64,000 nt of DNA from UBA2357 sp041678045 (GCA_041678045.1 JBAYOV010000005.1:1-64000); one strand, 5' to 3'; shown: positions 32,666 to 43,300, counted from the stretch's first letter. Made by a program: numbers and translations. Notes: a model not told the origin generated them from the sequence alone.

Positions 32666-33121
32666 ATGCGCATTACACGCCGCCTGGAGTTTGACGCAGG
32701 CCACCGCATTCCCGACCATGGCAGCCAGTGCCGGCATCTGCATGGGCACCGCTACGTTCTCGAGATCACCCTCTCCGGCCAGATCATCCGTGCCGAGGGC
32801 CAGGCCGTGAATGGCATGGTGATGGACTTTGCCGATGTGAAAGCGATTGCCCAGCAGCATTTGGTACAACACTGGGATCATGCCTTCCTGGCGTATCGCG
32901 AGGACCACGCCATCGTAAACTTCCTCGCGAGCCTGCCAGGCCACAAAACGGTGTTGCTGGACATGGTGCCCACCGCCGAAAATCTCGCGGCCGAAGCGTT
33001 TCGCATACTCGATCCGCTGTACACCGAGTGCTACGGCCATGCGCTGCGGCTTGAACGGGTCAGGCTGTACGAAACCCCGAACTGCTGGGCCGACGCACTG
33101 CGCGACGAACTCGACCGCTGA
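32666..33121 (+). CDS. queD: 6-carboxytetrahydropterin synthase QueD
   Basis: A 151-residue member of the PTPS/QueD family. Zinc histidines lie in AGHRIP and HLHGH. The catalytic Cys is in SQCRHLHGHRY (about residue 24), and the late motif PTAENLAAEAF and C-terminal ERVRLYETPNCWA match QueD. It converts dihydroneopterin triphosphate to 6-carboxytetrahydropterin for queuosine and 7-deazaguanine synthesis. The ATG at 32666 is the family start (MRITRRLEFDAGHRI). A hairpin follows the gene at 33181. Confidence 0.94.
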   Translation: MRITRRLEFDAGHRIPDHGSQCRHLHGHRYVLEITLSGQIIRAEGQAVNGMVMDFADVKAIAQQHLVQHWDHAFLAYREDHAIVNFLASLPGHKTVLLDMVPTAENLAAEAFRILDPLYTECYGHALRLERVRLYETPNCWADALRDELDR

Positions 33122-33180
33122 CGTCGACCGCCAAGGCTGACGACTGGCGTGTGGGGAAATCATGCTGCCCGCACACGCCT

Positions 33181-33206
33181 CCGCTCAAGTACTCACGCTT
33201 GAGCGG
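33181..33206 (+). terminator. stem-loop shared by queD and rsmB 3' ends
   Basis: CCGCTCAAG-TACTCACG-CTTGAGCGG, a perfect 9-bp stem with an 8-base loop, then CTTCTTCC. It lies 60 bp beyond queD and overlaps the rsmB stop codon on the other strand. Confidence 0.6.
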
Positions 33207-34563
33207 CTTCTTCCTCGGCGCCATTGGTGCGCACCAGCACGGCGGCAAAGAAACCATCCGTATTGTGCTGGTCAGGACGCAGGCGCAAGCGCAGGCCGGT
33301 TTCCATGGCAATGCCCTGCTGCGCCAGCACTTCACTCGCGCTGCACTCGGCAAACGCCGGATTGGCTGCCAGAAAGGCATCGACGATGGCGTCGTTCTCT
33401 TCAGCCAGCAGACTGCAGGTGGCATACACCAGACGCCCGCCCGGGCGCACCAGGCGTGCGGCAGAGGCGAGGATCGCGGCCTGCTTTTCCTGCATCTGCG
33501 CCACCGTCTCCGGCGTCTGACGCCACTTCAGGTCGGGATTCCGGCGCAGCGTGCCCAACCCGCTGCACGGCGCATCCACCAGCACGCGGTCGGCCTTGCC
33601 GCTCAAACGCTTCACCTTCGCATCGCGTTCGTGGGCAATCAGCACCGGATGCACATTCGACAAGCCGGCCCGGGCCGCACGCGGCTTGAGTCGGGCAAGG
33701 CGTTTTTCGGATACATCGAAAGCATACAGACGGCCCGTGGATCGCATCATGGCGCCCAGCTGCAGGGTCTTGCCTCCCGCCCCGGCACAGAAATCGACCA
33801 CCAGCTCACCGCGACGCGGCTGCACCAGAAAACCCAGCAGCTGACTGCCTTCGTCCTGCACCTCGAAGCTGCCGTCCAGAAACAGCGCATGCTTCTGCAG
33901 GGCGGGCTTGCCATCGAGGCGCACGCCATGCGGCGACAGCGGGCAGGGCGAGGCCTTCAAGCCTTCGGCATTGAGCCCTTCGAGCACCCGCTCGCGTTCG
34001 CGCTCGCCACGGGCCACGTTGACCCGCAGATCGAGCGGCGCCGGCCGGTTGAGCGATTGCGCCAAAGCCCGCAGGGCCTCCTCGCCCAGTTGCGCGTCAA
34101 GACGGTCGGCCAGCCAGTCGGGCAAGTCGAGTTGCTCGGCCAGCGTTCCGGCTTCAAGTTCGAGTGCCTTGATGGCCTCGATACGCTCACGCTCGGCAGG
34201 GGATACCAGCCCCTCGAACTTGCGCATCGGCCACCCCTCACCCCGGGCCAGCCAGGCCAGCAGCAGCTCGCGCGGCCGGGCCTGCGGCCCTGCCAGGCGG
34301 CGCAGCCAGCGCAGGCGACGGACAATCGCATACACCGTCTCGGCCACAAAGGCGCGATCGCGATGCCCAAGCTCGCGGTTCTCGCGAAAGAAACGCGACA
34401 ACACGGCATCGGCCGGATAGACGAACTCCAGCACGTGCCCGATGACCTGCGTGGTGTGAATCAACAAACTGCGGCTCACCCCTGCTTCACTGCCTGCTGC
34501 GGGAACACTGGCCGGTCGGGACGACCGGGACGAACGGGACCTGCTTTTCTTCTGCATCTTCAT
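33193..34563 (-). CDS. RsmB/NOP-family RNA (cytosine-5) methyltransferase
   Basis: A 456-residue SAM-dependent RNA m5C methyltransferase. An N-terminal NusB-like helical region (about 30-170) precedes a Rossmann domain: DFCAGAGGKTLQLGA (SAM motif), DAPCSGLGTLRRNPD with the motif IV cysteine, and ATCSLL with the motif VI cysteine. It is the Sun/RsmB type that methylates C967 of 16S rRNA. The purN-DUF3108-rsmB order is usual in betaproteobacteria. A very basic Ser/Arg-rich N-terminus (KKSRSRSSRSSR) is unusual and may aid RNA binding. Confidence 0.9.
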   Translation of the reverse strand: MKMQKKSRSRSSRSSRPASVPAAGSEAGVSRSLLIHTTQVIGHVLEFVYPADAVLSRFFRENRELGHRDRAFVAETVYAIVRRLRWLRRLAGPQARPRELLLAWLARGEGWPMRKFEGLVSPAERERIEAIKALELEAGTLAEQLDLPDWLADRLDAQLGEEALRALAQSLNRPAPLDLRVNVARGERERERVLEGLNAEGLKASPCPLSPHGVRLDGKPALQKHALFLDGSFEVQDEGSQLLGFLVQPRRGELVVDFCAGAGGKTLQLGAMMRSTGRLYAFDVSEKRLARLKPRAARAGLSNVHPVLIAHERDAKVKRLSGKADRVLVDAPCSGLGTLRRNPDLKWRQTPETVAQMQEKQAAILASAARLVRPGGRLVYATCSLLAEENDAIVDAFLAANPAFAECSASEVLAQQGIAMETGLRLRLRPDQHNTDGFFAAVLVRTNGAEEEAAQA

Positions 34564-34587
34564 TCCGTAACAAATTACCCTTTGGGG

Positions 34588-35310
34588 TCAATCCGGCCAC
34601 GTGGCCGACAACAACTGCAGATCCAGCACCTGCCCCTTGTCATCCTTCATCAGGATGCGTGCCGGCAATTCCCTATACGCACCGGACACCCACAGATCGA
34701 TCGTGAGCTTGCCCGAACGGGCCTGCAGGCGGTAACGCTCGGCATCGATCCTGCCCACAGGCAGTTCGACCGACTCACGCCCCAGCGCCTGCAAGGTGGC
34801 AGGCGACACCCGGCGGTTATTCACCAGATCGATTTCATCGGGCAATGGCGCTGCATCGCGACCGGCAAACATGTGCCATACGCTCAGTACATCCTGGTCT
34901 CCCGGTGCAATACTGTCCTCCACCTGCCGGCCCCGGCGGTTGATCACCACCTTCCCGGTCGACCAGTCGAATGCGGCCCATTCCTGCGCCCGCCCCTTCT
35001 GGTCTACGGTAAAACGCTCCGGCACCAGCCCTTGCGGGCCAATCTGCCCCTCGCTGCGCTGGGTATACCGGAAGTTGTAGAGCAGCCCCGCCAGACCGGT
35101 GGTTTCCAGCTGCAACTCCATGCTGTAACGCCCACCGTCATACTGCCAGACGTGCTTTGCTTCACCCAGGCGCAAACCGTCTTCACCGCGCATCACCTGA
35201 TAATCGAGCACGCCGGAAGCCGCCCTCACACCTGCATCACCGGCCAGCACTGGCGCACTGATGCAGAGCGCTGCAGCCGCCAGCAACCAGTGCGGCCTTC
35301 CCCACAACAT
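34588..35310 (-). CDS. DUF3108 domain-containing exported protein
   Basis: A 240-residue protein with a signal peptide (WLLAAAALCISAPVLAG). A DUF3108 beta-rich body contains LDYQVMRGEDGLRLGEA, FRYTQRSEGQIGPQGLVPERF, QDVLSVWHMFAGR and RYRLQARSGKLTIDLWVSGAYRELPARILMKDDKG. The ATG at 35310 is preceded by AAAGGAAGA; a TTG at 35322 is an alternative. It is the middle gene of purN-DUF3108-rsmB. A periplasmic location is likely; the function is unknown. Confidence 0.87.
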   Translation of the reverse strand: MLWGRPHWLLAAAALCISAPVLAGDAGVRAASGVLDYQVMRGEDGLRLGEAKHVWQYDGGRYSMELQLETTGLAGLLYNFRYTQRSEGQIGPQGLVPERFTVDQKGRAQEWAAFDWSTGKVVINRRGRQVEDSIAPGDQDVLSVWHMFAGRDAAPLPDEIDLVNNRRVSPATLQALGRESVELPVGRIDAERYRLQARSGKLTIDLWVSGAYRELPARILMKDDKGQVLDLQLLSATWPD

Positions 35311-35379
35311 TCTTCCTTTCAACTCAGCCTCCAGGCAGAACGCCCCAAAACGCGTGGGACAGGCATTCGCTGCAGATGT

Positions 35380-36027
35380 TCAGCGCGTCAGCTCGGCAGC
35401 GGGCACGCACAGTGCCCCCTCACCCGCGCGCGCCCGATCGATCCACACCCGACCATCGCGCAGCAACAAGCGCTCCTCGACAAACCACTTCACCGCCTGT
35501 GGATAGATCACATGCTCCTGCTCCAGCACCCGGGCCGCCAGTGCATCCTCGTCATCCCCATGCTGCACCGGCACGGCAGCCTGCACCACGATCGGACCGC
35601 AATCCAGATCGGCCGTCACGAAATGCACTGTGGCGCCATGAATGCGCACCCCGGCCTCCAGCGCCCGGCGGTGCGTATGCAAGCCCGGGAAAGACGGCAG
35701 CAATGAGGGGTGAATGTTCAACAGTCGCCCTTCGAAGTGACGCACGAAACCGGGCGTCAGCACGCGCATGAAGCCAGCCAGCACCACGAGGTCGGGACGA
35801 AACCCATCGATCTCGGCGGCCAGCGCCCCATCGAAGGCTTCACGGCTGTCAAAGCGTTTATGGTCGAGCACCCGGGTCGGGATGCCGTGCGCAGCGGCAA
35901 AGGCCAGCCCGCCGGCATCGGGCCGGTTGCTGATCACTGCAGCAATCGTGCAACCGGCAATCTGCGCGTCCACTATCGCCTGCATGTTGCTTCCGCGCCC
36001 GGAAATAAGGATGACTATTGACTTCAT
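35380..36027 (-). CDS. purN: phosphoribosylglycinamide formyltransferase PurN
   Basis: A 215-residue purine enzyme transferring formyl from 10-formyltetrahydrofolate to GAR. SGRGSNMQAI (10-19) binds substrate phosphate; NIHPSLLPSFPG holds the catalytic Asn and His, followed by GATVHFV and DCGPIV with the catalytic Asp region. The length is normal for the family, with a short C-terminal extension. First gene of a three-gene minus-strand operon, divergent from mutL. Confidence 0.96.
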   Translation of the reverse strand: MKSIVILISGRGSNMQAIVDAQIAGCTIAAVISNRPDAGGLAFAAAHGIPTRVLDHKRFDSREAFDGALAAEIDGFRPDLVVLAGFMRVLTPGFVRHFEGRLLNIHPSLLPSFPGLHTHRRALEAGVRIHGATVHFVTADLDCGPIVVQAAVPVQHGDDEDALAARVLEQEHVIYPQAVKWFVEERLLLRDGRVWIDRARAGEGALCVPAAELTR

Positions 36028-36225
36028 GTGAGCTTGCAGTGGATTGAATGAAAAAGAAAAGCCTGCACAGGCCGGGGTTCGGAATCATACCGGAAGCGGC
36101 CCTCGGCGTGGCAATTGCTTGCAGCCTCGCCCCCCCTGCCAGTCGTATAATGCCCGGCCAAAAGCCCTCTGAAGCCGCCCGCCTGGCCGCTGCACCCGGC
36201 GCAACCCAGCCCCAGCCTGCCCCTC

Positions 36226-38097
36226 ATGCCCAGAATCCAGCCTCTTCCCGATGTCCTGATCAACCAGATTGCTGCAGGCGAAGTGGTCGAACGGCCCGCC
36301 TCGGTACTGAAGGAAGTGCTCGAAAACGCGCTCGATGCCGGCGCCCGGGCCATCGAAGTCCAGCTCGAACAGGGCGGCGTGCGGCGCATCCGGGTGAGCG
36401 ACGACGGCTGCGGCATCGACCGCGACGACCTGGCGCTGGCCCTGTCGCGTCACGCTACCAGCAAGATCCGCTCGCTCGACGATCTGGAACGGGTCGGCAC
36501 GATGGGGTTTCGTGGCGAAGCCCTCGCCGCCATCTCGGCGGTAGCCCGCACCACGCTCACCAGCCGCGCCAGTGGCAGCGCTCATGCCTGGCGCATCGAA
36601 AGCGGACAGCACGAAACCACGCCGGCCGCCCTCAACCAGGGCACGGTCATCGACGTGTGCGAGCTGTATTACAACACCCCGGCCCGGCGCAAGTTTCTGA
36701 AGACCGAAAGCACCGAGTTTTCACACTGCGACGAAATGCTCCGGCGCGTGGCCCTGGCGCGGCCGGACGTAGGCTTCCAGCTCAGTCACAACACCCGCGT
36801 GGTGCATCGCCTGCCCGCCAGCGATGCCCGACGCCGGGTGGCGGCCGTAATGGGCGATGCCTTTCTCGAACATGCCCGCGAAATCCAGGTCGATGCCGGC
36901 CAGTTGCGCCTGCAGGGCTTTGCCGCACTGCCGGCCTACTCACGTGCCAGCCGCGATGCACAGTATTTTTTCGTGAATGGCCGCTTCGTGCGCGACAAGC
37001 TGCTGACCCACGCCGTGCGCCAGGCCTACACCGACATCCTGCACGGCAGCCGGCACCCCGCGTATGTGTTGTTCCTCACGCTCGATCCGGCGGGCGTCGA
37101 TGTGAACGTTCATCCCGCCAAAATCGAAGTGCGCTTCCGTGAAGCACGCGCAGTGCATCAATTCGTGTTCCATGCCCTGAGCCGCAGCCTGGCCGAATCC
37201 GGGGCCGGCGCCGGCGCTGCCAGCGAGGCTTCCGGAGCGGAGGCTGCGGGGCAGGTGCAGCCCTTGACCGCTCACGAAGCCACGCCGAAGCCCTCTGCAC
37301 CATCCCAGGCGTCCCAGGCGTCCCAATTCACCCCTCAGCCGTTCCGCCCGGTGCAGTCGCGGCTGGCCATGGAGCCCGCCACCCACGCCTATCTCGACTT
37401 CATGCGCTCGGGCACCGCCCCGGCCATTGCTGGCACACAGGCCGCCAATCCGGGCAGCCCGCCGACCCTGCCCACGCACACCCTCGCAGCGACCGGCACT
37501 GAGCCGCCCGACGATGTGCCGCCGCTCGGCTATGCCCTTGCCCAACTGCATGGCCTGTACATCCTGGCGCAGAACCGCAAGGGGCTGGTGCTGGTGGACA
37601 TGCACGCCGCGCATGAAAGAATCCTGTACGAACGCCTGAAGAACGTGCTCGACGGCGAACCCGCCACCCAGCGTCTGCTGATTCCGGCCGTGCTCAGTGT
37701 GGACAGCCGTGACATGGCGGTGGCCGAAGAATGCGCCGACAGCCTTCAGGCGATGGGCTTCGACATCGCCCCGGTCGGTCCGGGCGAGCTGGCGGTGCGC
37801 AGCCTGCCGGCGCTGCTGGTGAAAGCCCCGGTGGGCGAGTTGGTGCGGGAACTGCTGCGCGAGCTGCGCGACTACCCGGCTTCGGACGTGATCACCGCAC
37901 GGCGCAACGAACTGCTGGCGACCATGGCCTGCCATGCCGCAGTACGCGCCAACCGCCAGCTGAGCCTGCCGGAAATGAACGCGTTACTGCGCGACATGGA
38001 AGCCACCGAGCGGGCCGATCAGTGCAACCACGGTCGCCCGACCTGGACACAATTCAGCCTCGAAGAGCTGGACCGCTTCTTCATGCGGGGCCAGTAG
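36226..38097 (+). CDS. mutL: DNA mismatch repair protein MutL (endonuclease-type)
   Basis: A 623-residue MutL. The GHKL ATPase motifs are ENALDAGA (33-40), DDGCGI (59-64), RHATSKI and GFRGEALAAISAV (94-106). A Pro/Ser/Ala-rich linker (about 325-425) contains a 9-bp tandem repeat. The C-terminal dimerisation domain has the metal-dependent endonuclease motif DMHAAHERILYE (458-469) and CNHGRPT. The intact DxHAxxExxxxE motif indicates a nicking MutL, consistent with lack of MutH in this lineage (inference). It is divergent from purN. Confidence 0.96.
   Translation: MPRIQPLPDVLINQIAAGEVVERPASVLKEVLENALDAGARAIEVQLEQGGVRRIRVSDDGCGIDRDDLALALSRHATSKIRSLDDLERVGTMGFRGEALAAISAVARTTLTSRASGSAHAWRIESGQHETTPAALNQGTVIDVCELYYNTPARRKFLKTESTEFSHCDEMLRRVALARPDVGFQLSHNTRVVHRLPASDARRRVAAVMGDAFLEHAREIQVDAGQLRLQGFAALPAYSRASRDAQYFFVNGRFVRDKLLTHAVRQAYTDILHGSRHPAYVLFLTLDPAGVDVNVHPAKIEVRFREARAVHQFVFHALSRSLAESGAGAGAASEASGAEAAGQVQPLTAHEATPKPSAPSQASQASQFTPQPFRPVQSRLAMEPATHAYLDFMRSGTAPAIAGTQAANPGSPPTLPTHTLAATGTEPPDDVPPLGYALAQLHGLYILAQNRKGLVLVDMHAAHERILYERLKNVLDGEPATQRLLIPAVLSVDSRDMAVAEECADSLQAMGFDIAPVGPGELAVRSLPALLVKAPVGELVRELLRELRDYPASDVITARRNELLATMACHAAVRANRQLSLPEMNALLRDMEATERADQCNHGRPTWTQFSLEELDRFFMRGQ
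37303..37326. repeat. 9-bp tandem repeat in the mutL linker
   Basis: TCCCAGGCG is present in two perfect copies followed by TCCCAA, encoding SQA repeats. Unit gain or loss is in frame. Confidence 0.8.
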
Positions 38098-38137
38098 CCC
38101 GCAGGAACGGCCCCGCACGACACCTGATGCCCGAATC

Positions 38138-38731
38138 TCAACTCATGAACTGGTAGCCAATCACCACCAGGACCACCAGCACCACCGTCGCCCAGCCAAT
38201 CCGGTCCACATAACGGTGCAAGGCCGCCTCCATCTTGGGGCCGCCATAGGCCATCAACCCGGCCACCAGAAAGAAGCGCGCGCCCCGCCCAATCAGCGAG
38301 GCCAGCACAAAGGGCGCGAGCGGCATCAGGGCGGCCCCCGCAGCAATCGTGAACACCTTGTATGGAATCGGCGAGAACCCGGCCAGGAACACTGCCCAGA
38401 AGCCCCAGCGCTCGAACCACGCCTGCGCCTCCAGATACTTCGCCCAGTAACGGCCATCACGGATCAGGGGCTCGATCATGTCCAGCGCGAAGGCACCGAT
38501 CAGGTAACCGAACACACCGCCAGCCACCGACGCCAGCGTGGTGATCAGCGCCAACCTCCAGGCCCGCGACGGATTGGCCAGGCTCATCGGCGCGAGCATC
38601 ACATCCGGTGGAATCGGAAAAAAGGACGACTCGGCAAAACTCAGCCCGCCCAGATACCAGGGCGCATGCCGGTGACGCGACCAGCGCATCACCCGGGAAT
38701 ACAGGGGTGAAAAAATCTTCAATCGACTCAT
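38138..38731 (-). CDS. YqaA/DedA-type membrane protein (VTT domain)
   Basis: A 197-residue inner-membrane protein of the SNARE-associated/VTT superfamily, YqaA-like. The core motif appears as ESSFFPIPPDVMLAPMSLANP (about 34-54), then VAGGVFGYLIGAFALD. The second half carries AGFSPIPYKVFTIAAGAALMPLAPFVLASLIGRGARFFLVA, with the GxxPxPxKxxxxxAG pattern, and a C-terminal transmembrane helix. Such proteins are thought to move or scramble phospholipids or small ions. ATG at 38731 matches the family start (MSRLKIFSPLYSRVM). Confidence 0.88.
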   Translation of the reverse strand: MSRLKIFSPLYSRVMRWSRHRHAPWYLGGLSFAESSFFPIPPDVMLAPMSLANPSRAWRLALITTLASVAGGVFGYLIGAFALDMIEPLIRDGRYWAKYLEAQAWFERWGFWAVFLAGFSPIPYKVFTIAAGAALMPLAPFVLASLIGRGARFFLVAGLMAYGGPKMEAALHRYVDRIGWATVVLVVLVVIGYQFMS

Positions 38732-38863
38732 TCCTGAAAGCCGGCCGGAGCGACCGCGGCCGACATGATACCCGCTTGCCCGACCGCTCAGGGCCGGATA
38801 CTGCCACTCTGCCGGTACGCATTGCAGGTTAGAATCGACCTCCCCCAGCCGCCCCGCGCGCCC

Positions 38864-39877
38864 TTGAGCGCCCCGCAACACGTGTCCCCCACACCTTCGC
38901 CCAACACTCCGCCGCCGCCCTCCTCGCCCACCGCGCCGCCCGCCCTGCTGCTGCTCGGCCCCACCGCCAGCGGAAAGACAGCCTGCACCCTGGCGCTGGC
39001 CCAGCACCTGCCGGTGGAAGTCATCAGCGTGGACTCGGCACTCGTCTATCGCGACATGGACATCGGCACCGCCAAGCCAACGCTCGAAGAACGTACCCTC
39101 TGCCCGCACCACCTGATTGATGTCGTCAGCCCGGAAGAGCGCTATTCCGCCGCCCGTTTCGTGTCCGACGCGCTCAGGCTCATGGACGAGATCAGCGCCC
39201 GTGGCCGCATTCCCCTGCTCGCCGGCGGTACCATGCTGTATTTCAAAGCCCTGCGCGACGGCCTGTCCGACCTGCCCCAGGCCGACGCCGGCCTGCGTGC
39301 CGAGATCGACCGCGACGCTGCCCGCCTCGGCTGGTCCGCGCTGCATGCCGAACTCGCCCGACTCGACCCTGCCAGCGCCGAACGACTCAACCCGAACGAC
39401 GCACAGCGCATACAGCGCGCCCTGGAAGTGGTGCGCCTCACCGGCCGCCCCCTGCAGGACAGCTACTCACGCAGCGGCACCGCACACTGCCGGCACCGGC
39501 TGATCGCATTCGCGCTCACCCCGTCGCGGCGCGAGGTGCTGCACCAGCGCATCGAACAGCGTTTCGACCAGATGCTTGCGCAAGGACTGGTGGACGAAGT
39601 GCGCGGCCTGCGCCAGCGCTATCGGCTGAACCTCACCCTGCCCTCCATGCGTTGCGTGGGCTACCGGCAGGTATGGGAATACCTCGACGGCCTGCATGAT
39701 CTTGACGAAATGCGCTACCGGGGCATCGTCGCCACCCGGCAACTCGCCAAACGCCAGCTGACCTGGCAGCGCCAGTTCCGCGAACACTGGCCGGAACTGC
39801 TCGAGATCGACCCGCTCCAGCCGGATTTCGGCAAGGTCATTCTCGATGTGGCGCGGAGTGCCATCGGCACCCCCTGA
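38864..39877 (+). CDS. miaA: tRNA dimethylallyltransferase MiaA
   Basis: The MiaA fold begins with P-loop GPTASGKT, DSALVYRDMDIGTAKP, the GGTMLYFKALRDGL block and ERLNPNDAQRIQRALEV, and ends in MRCVGYRQVWEYLDG and TRQLAKRQLTWQR. It transfers dimethylallyl to A37 of tRNAs reading UNN codons. The start is uncertain: no ATG lies ahead of the P-loop in a sensible place. TTG at 38864 or GTG at 38882 would give 337 or 331 residues with a Pro-rich N-terminal tail; a TAGAAT box at 38830-38835 suggests transcription starts just before them. Confidence 0.93.
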   Translation: MSAPQHVSPTPSPNTPPPPSSPTAPPALLLLGPTASGKTACTLALAQHLPVEVISVDSALVYRDMDIGTAKPTLEERTLCPHHLIDVVSPEERYSAARFVSDALRLMDEISARGRIPLLAGGTMLYFKALRDGLSDLPQADAGLRAEIDRDAARLGWSALHAELARLDPASAERLNPNDAQRIQRALEVVRLTGRPLQDSYSRSGTAHCRHRLIAFALTPSRREVLHQRIEQRFDQMLAQGLVDEVRGLRQRYRLNLTLPSMRCVGYRQVWEYLDGLHDLDEMRYRGIVATRQLAKRQLTWQRQFREHWPELLEIDPLQPDFGKVILDVARSAIGTP

Positions 39878-39921
39878 CTTGTGAAGACATCATCCGGACG
39901 CTAGCTGAGGGCCGTCTGCGC

Positions 39922-40365
39922 CTACCCGCCAAGCCTTGTACGCAGTTGCTCTGCATACCCCTGCAGCACTTCGAATGCCGGGTCCTTGCGTGGCCAGGAG
40001 AGGGCGATGCCGTCGTCGCCATGGCGCGGCACCACATGCATGTGAAAATGGAACACCGTCTGGTCGCCCTCGCGGCCGTTGGCCTGCAGCAGGGTAAGCC
40101 CCGGTGGGTCGAAGGCTTCACGCACGGCAAACGCCACGCGCTGGGCGGTGCGCATGGCGGCGGCGGCCTCGTCGGGGGTAAGGTCGAACAGCGTGGCGGC
40201 GTGGCGTTTCACGGCCACCAGCACATGGCCGGGGTTGACCTGCCCCAGATCCATGAAGGCCAGCGTGTGTTCGTCCTCGAACACCCGGGCGGATGGAATC
40301 TCTCCGGCGACCAGACGGCAGAAAATGCACTGGCCGGGAGGTGAAGTATCAACGAACATGGGCAT
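39922..40365 (-). CDS. HIT family protein
   Basis: A 147-residue histidine triad protein with the active-site motif HFHMHVVPR (about 105-113). CIFCRLVAGEIP near the N-terminus resembles the zinc-binding CxxC of HinT/GalT-like members. It should hydrolyse nucleoside phosphoramidates or dinucleoside polyphosphates. AGGAGA precedes the ATG. It follows the RND efflux genes on the opposite side from miaA and starts only 21 bp before the RND permease stop. Confidence 0.92.
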   Translation of the reverse strand: MPMFVDTSPPGQCIFCRLVAGEIPSARVFEDEHTLAFMDLGQVNPGHVLVAVKRHAATLFDLTPDEAAAAMRTAQRVAFAVREAFDPPGLTLLQANGREGDQTVFHFHMHVVPRHGDDGIALSWPRKDPAFEVLQGYAEQLRTRLGG

Positions 40366-40386
40366 GGGAACGTCTCCTGTCTGGTT

Positions 40387-43300
40387 TTACAAGGCACCGG
40401 GGGTGACCGGAGCATCGGTCTCCTTCACTGGCACATCGACCTTCTCGCGCTGGCGACGTGCCAGCAGGGTATACACCGTGGGCACCACGAACAGCGTGAA
40501 GAAGGTGCCCAGCGTCAGGCCACCGACGATCACCCAGCCGATCTGCTGACGGCTCTCCGCACCGGCCCCCGTCGCCAGGGCCAGCGGCACCGCCCCGAGC
40601 ACCATCGCTCCAGTCGTCATCAGGATGGGTCGCAGGCGCAGCACCGACGCCTCGATGATCGCCTCGCGCATTGCTTCGCCACAATCACGCAACTGGTTGG
40701 CAAACTCGACAATCAGGATGCCGTGCTTGGTGATCAGCCCCACGAGGGTAATCAGGCCGATCTGGCTATACACATTGAGCGTACCCCCGGTGACATACAG
40801 CGCCCCCAGCGCACCAGCCATGGACAGCGGCACGGTGAGCATGATGATGAAGGGGTCACGAAAGCTCTCGAACTGGGCTGCCAGCACCAGATAGATGAAG
40901 GCCAGGGCGAGTACGAAGGTGAGTGCCAGACTGGCCGAACTGCTGCGAAACTCGCGTGACTGGCCATCGTAGTCGGTGGTGTAGCCGGGGGGCAGAATGC
41001 GCGAAGCCGTGGCGTCGAGCCAGGCGAGCGCCTCGCCCATCGAAAAATCGGACTCCAGATTCGAGCTGATCGTCACCGCCCGGCGCTGGCCGAAGTGGTT
41101 CAGCTCGCGCGGGCTGACCTGCTCACGCACGCTCACCAGCGCGGACAGCGGAATCATGTCGCCGCTGCCACTGCGCACGAAAATGCCCTGAATGTCGTGC
41201 GGGTCTGAGCGGTTGGCCGCCTCCACCTGCACGATCACATCGTACTGTTCACCGTCCTGCTTGTAGCGGGTCACCTGCCGCCCGCCCAGCATGGTTTCCA
41301 GCGTGCGCCCGATGACATCGACCGGCACCCCCAGATCGGCGGCACGGTCGCGGTCCACGTTCACCGCGAATTCAGGCAGAGTGAGCTTGAGGTCGCTGTC
41401 CGGCGATACGAAACCGCCGTGATCACGCATCTCATCCAGAATCATGTCGGTGTATCGCCCGATTTCAGCATATTCATCCGACGAGGCAATGACAAAGCTG
41501 ATCGGACGCGCACGCGAACTCTGCCCGAAGGAGGCCGGCATCACCGCAAACGCCTGTACTCCGGGAATGTCACGCAGGCGCGGCTGCAATTCTGCGGCAA
41601 TCCCGGCAGCCCCCCGCTCGCGCTCGGCCCAGTCAACAAAGCCCACGAAGGAGATGCCCTGGGACACCGTGGGGTTGCCACTCACCACCAGATAACGGTC
41701 TACATCGTCGGTGCTGGCATAAATCTCCTCGATCTGTCGGGCATAACGCGACATATAGTCAATCGTGGCGCCTTCCGGTCCGTTGAAGATGGCCACCACC
41801 CGGCCACGATCCTCCACCGGGGCCAGCTCGGACTTGAGCTGCCCGAGCAGGAACACCGCGCTGCCGGCAATCCCGGCAAACACCAGCATCACCAGCCAGC
41901 GCAAGCCAAGAGCCGCGTTCAGCACGCCACGGTAGCCGTTGGTGAGCCACTGCAGAAAGCCTTCGATGGTGTTGTAGAGCACGCCATGGCGCCGCTCGTG
42001 GCGCAACAGCCGCGAACACATCATCGGCGACAGGGTGAGCGCCACAAAACCGGACACCAGCACGGCCCCTGCCAGGGTCAGTGCAAATTCGGCAAACAGC
42101 TTGCCGGTTCGCCCGCTCATGAAGGCCACCGGTGCATACACTGCCGCCAGGGTGATGGTCATCGCAATCACCGCAAAGGCAATCTCGCGTGCGCCTCGAA
42201 AGGCTGCGGCCACGGGCGCCATCCCTTCCTCGATATGACGGTAGATGTTCTCCAGCACCACGATGGCGTCATCGACCACCAGACCGATGGCCAGCACCAT
42301 CGCCAGCAGGGTCAGCGTGTTGATGGAAAAACCCAACACGTACATGATGGTGAACGCCCCCACCAACGACACCGGAATGGTCACCAGCGGCACCAGCATG
42401 GCCCGCCAGTTGCGCAGGAAGAAGAAGCACACCAGCGCCACCAGCAGCACCGCCTCCCAGATCGTCGCAAACACGGCCGCAATCGAGCGCTCGATGAACA
42501 CCGTGGTATCGTTGGCAATCGTCACCGACATGCCGTCGGGCAACTCGGCCCGCAGGTGCGGCAGCATCTCGTCCAGACCGCGCTTGAGATCGAGCGGGTT
42601 GGCGGTGGCCTGCTTGATCAGGCCGATCGACACCGCCGGCTGCCCCATGAAGCGCACCGAGGTACGCTCGCTCTCGGCGGCCACCTCCACCCGTCCCACA
42701 TCGCGCAGGCGCACCGGATAGCCATCCGGCGTGGCCGGCTGCCTGAGCACCACCGCAGCAAATGCCTCGGGGTCGGCCAGATCGGTACGCGCCACCACGG
42801 CAAACTCGCGCCGCTGGCTTTCTATGCGCCCGGCGGGCAACTCGACATTCTGGCGGCGAATGGCCTCTTCCACATCCTGTGCGGTGAGTCCGAATGCTGC
42901 AAGCCGGTCGCGATCCAGCCACACCCGCATCGAGTAGCGCCGCTCGCCGAACACCCGCGCATCGGCCGCACCGGGCAGGGTCTGCAGGCGCGGCTTGACG
43001 ATGCGGTTGGCAATGTCGCTCATCTCCATCGGCGCATGGCGGTCCGATGCGAAGGCCAGCCAGATGATCGGGCTGGCGTCGGCCTCGACCTTGGAGATCA
43101 CCGGCTCATCCACATCGTCGGGCAGGCGCCGGCGCACCCGCGACACCCGGTCGCGCACATCCGCTGCCGCACTGTCGGCATCGCGTTCAATGCGAAAGCG
43201 CACGGTGATCTGGCTGCGCTCCTGGCGACTGATGGAGGACAGCACATCCACCCCCTCGATGCCGGCCAGCGAGTCTTCCAGCGGCTTGGTCACCTGCGAC

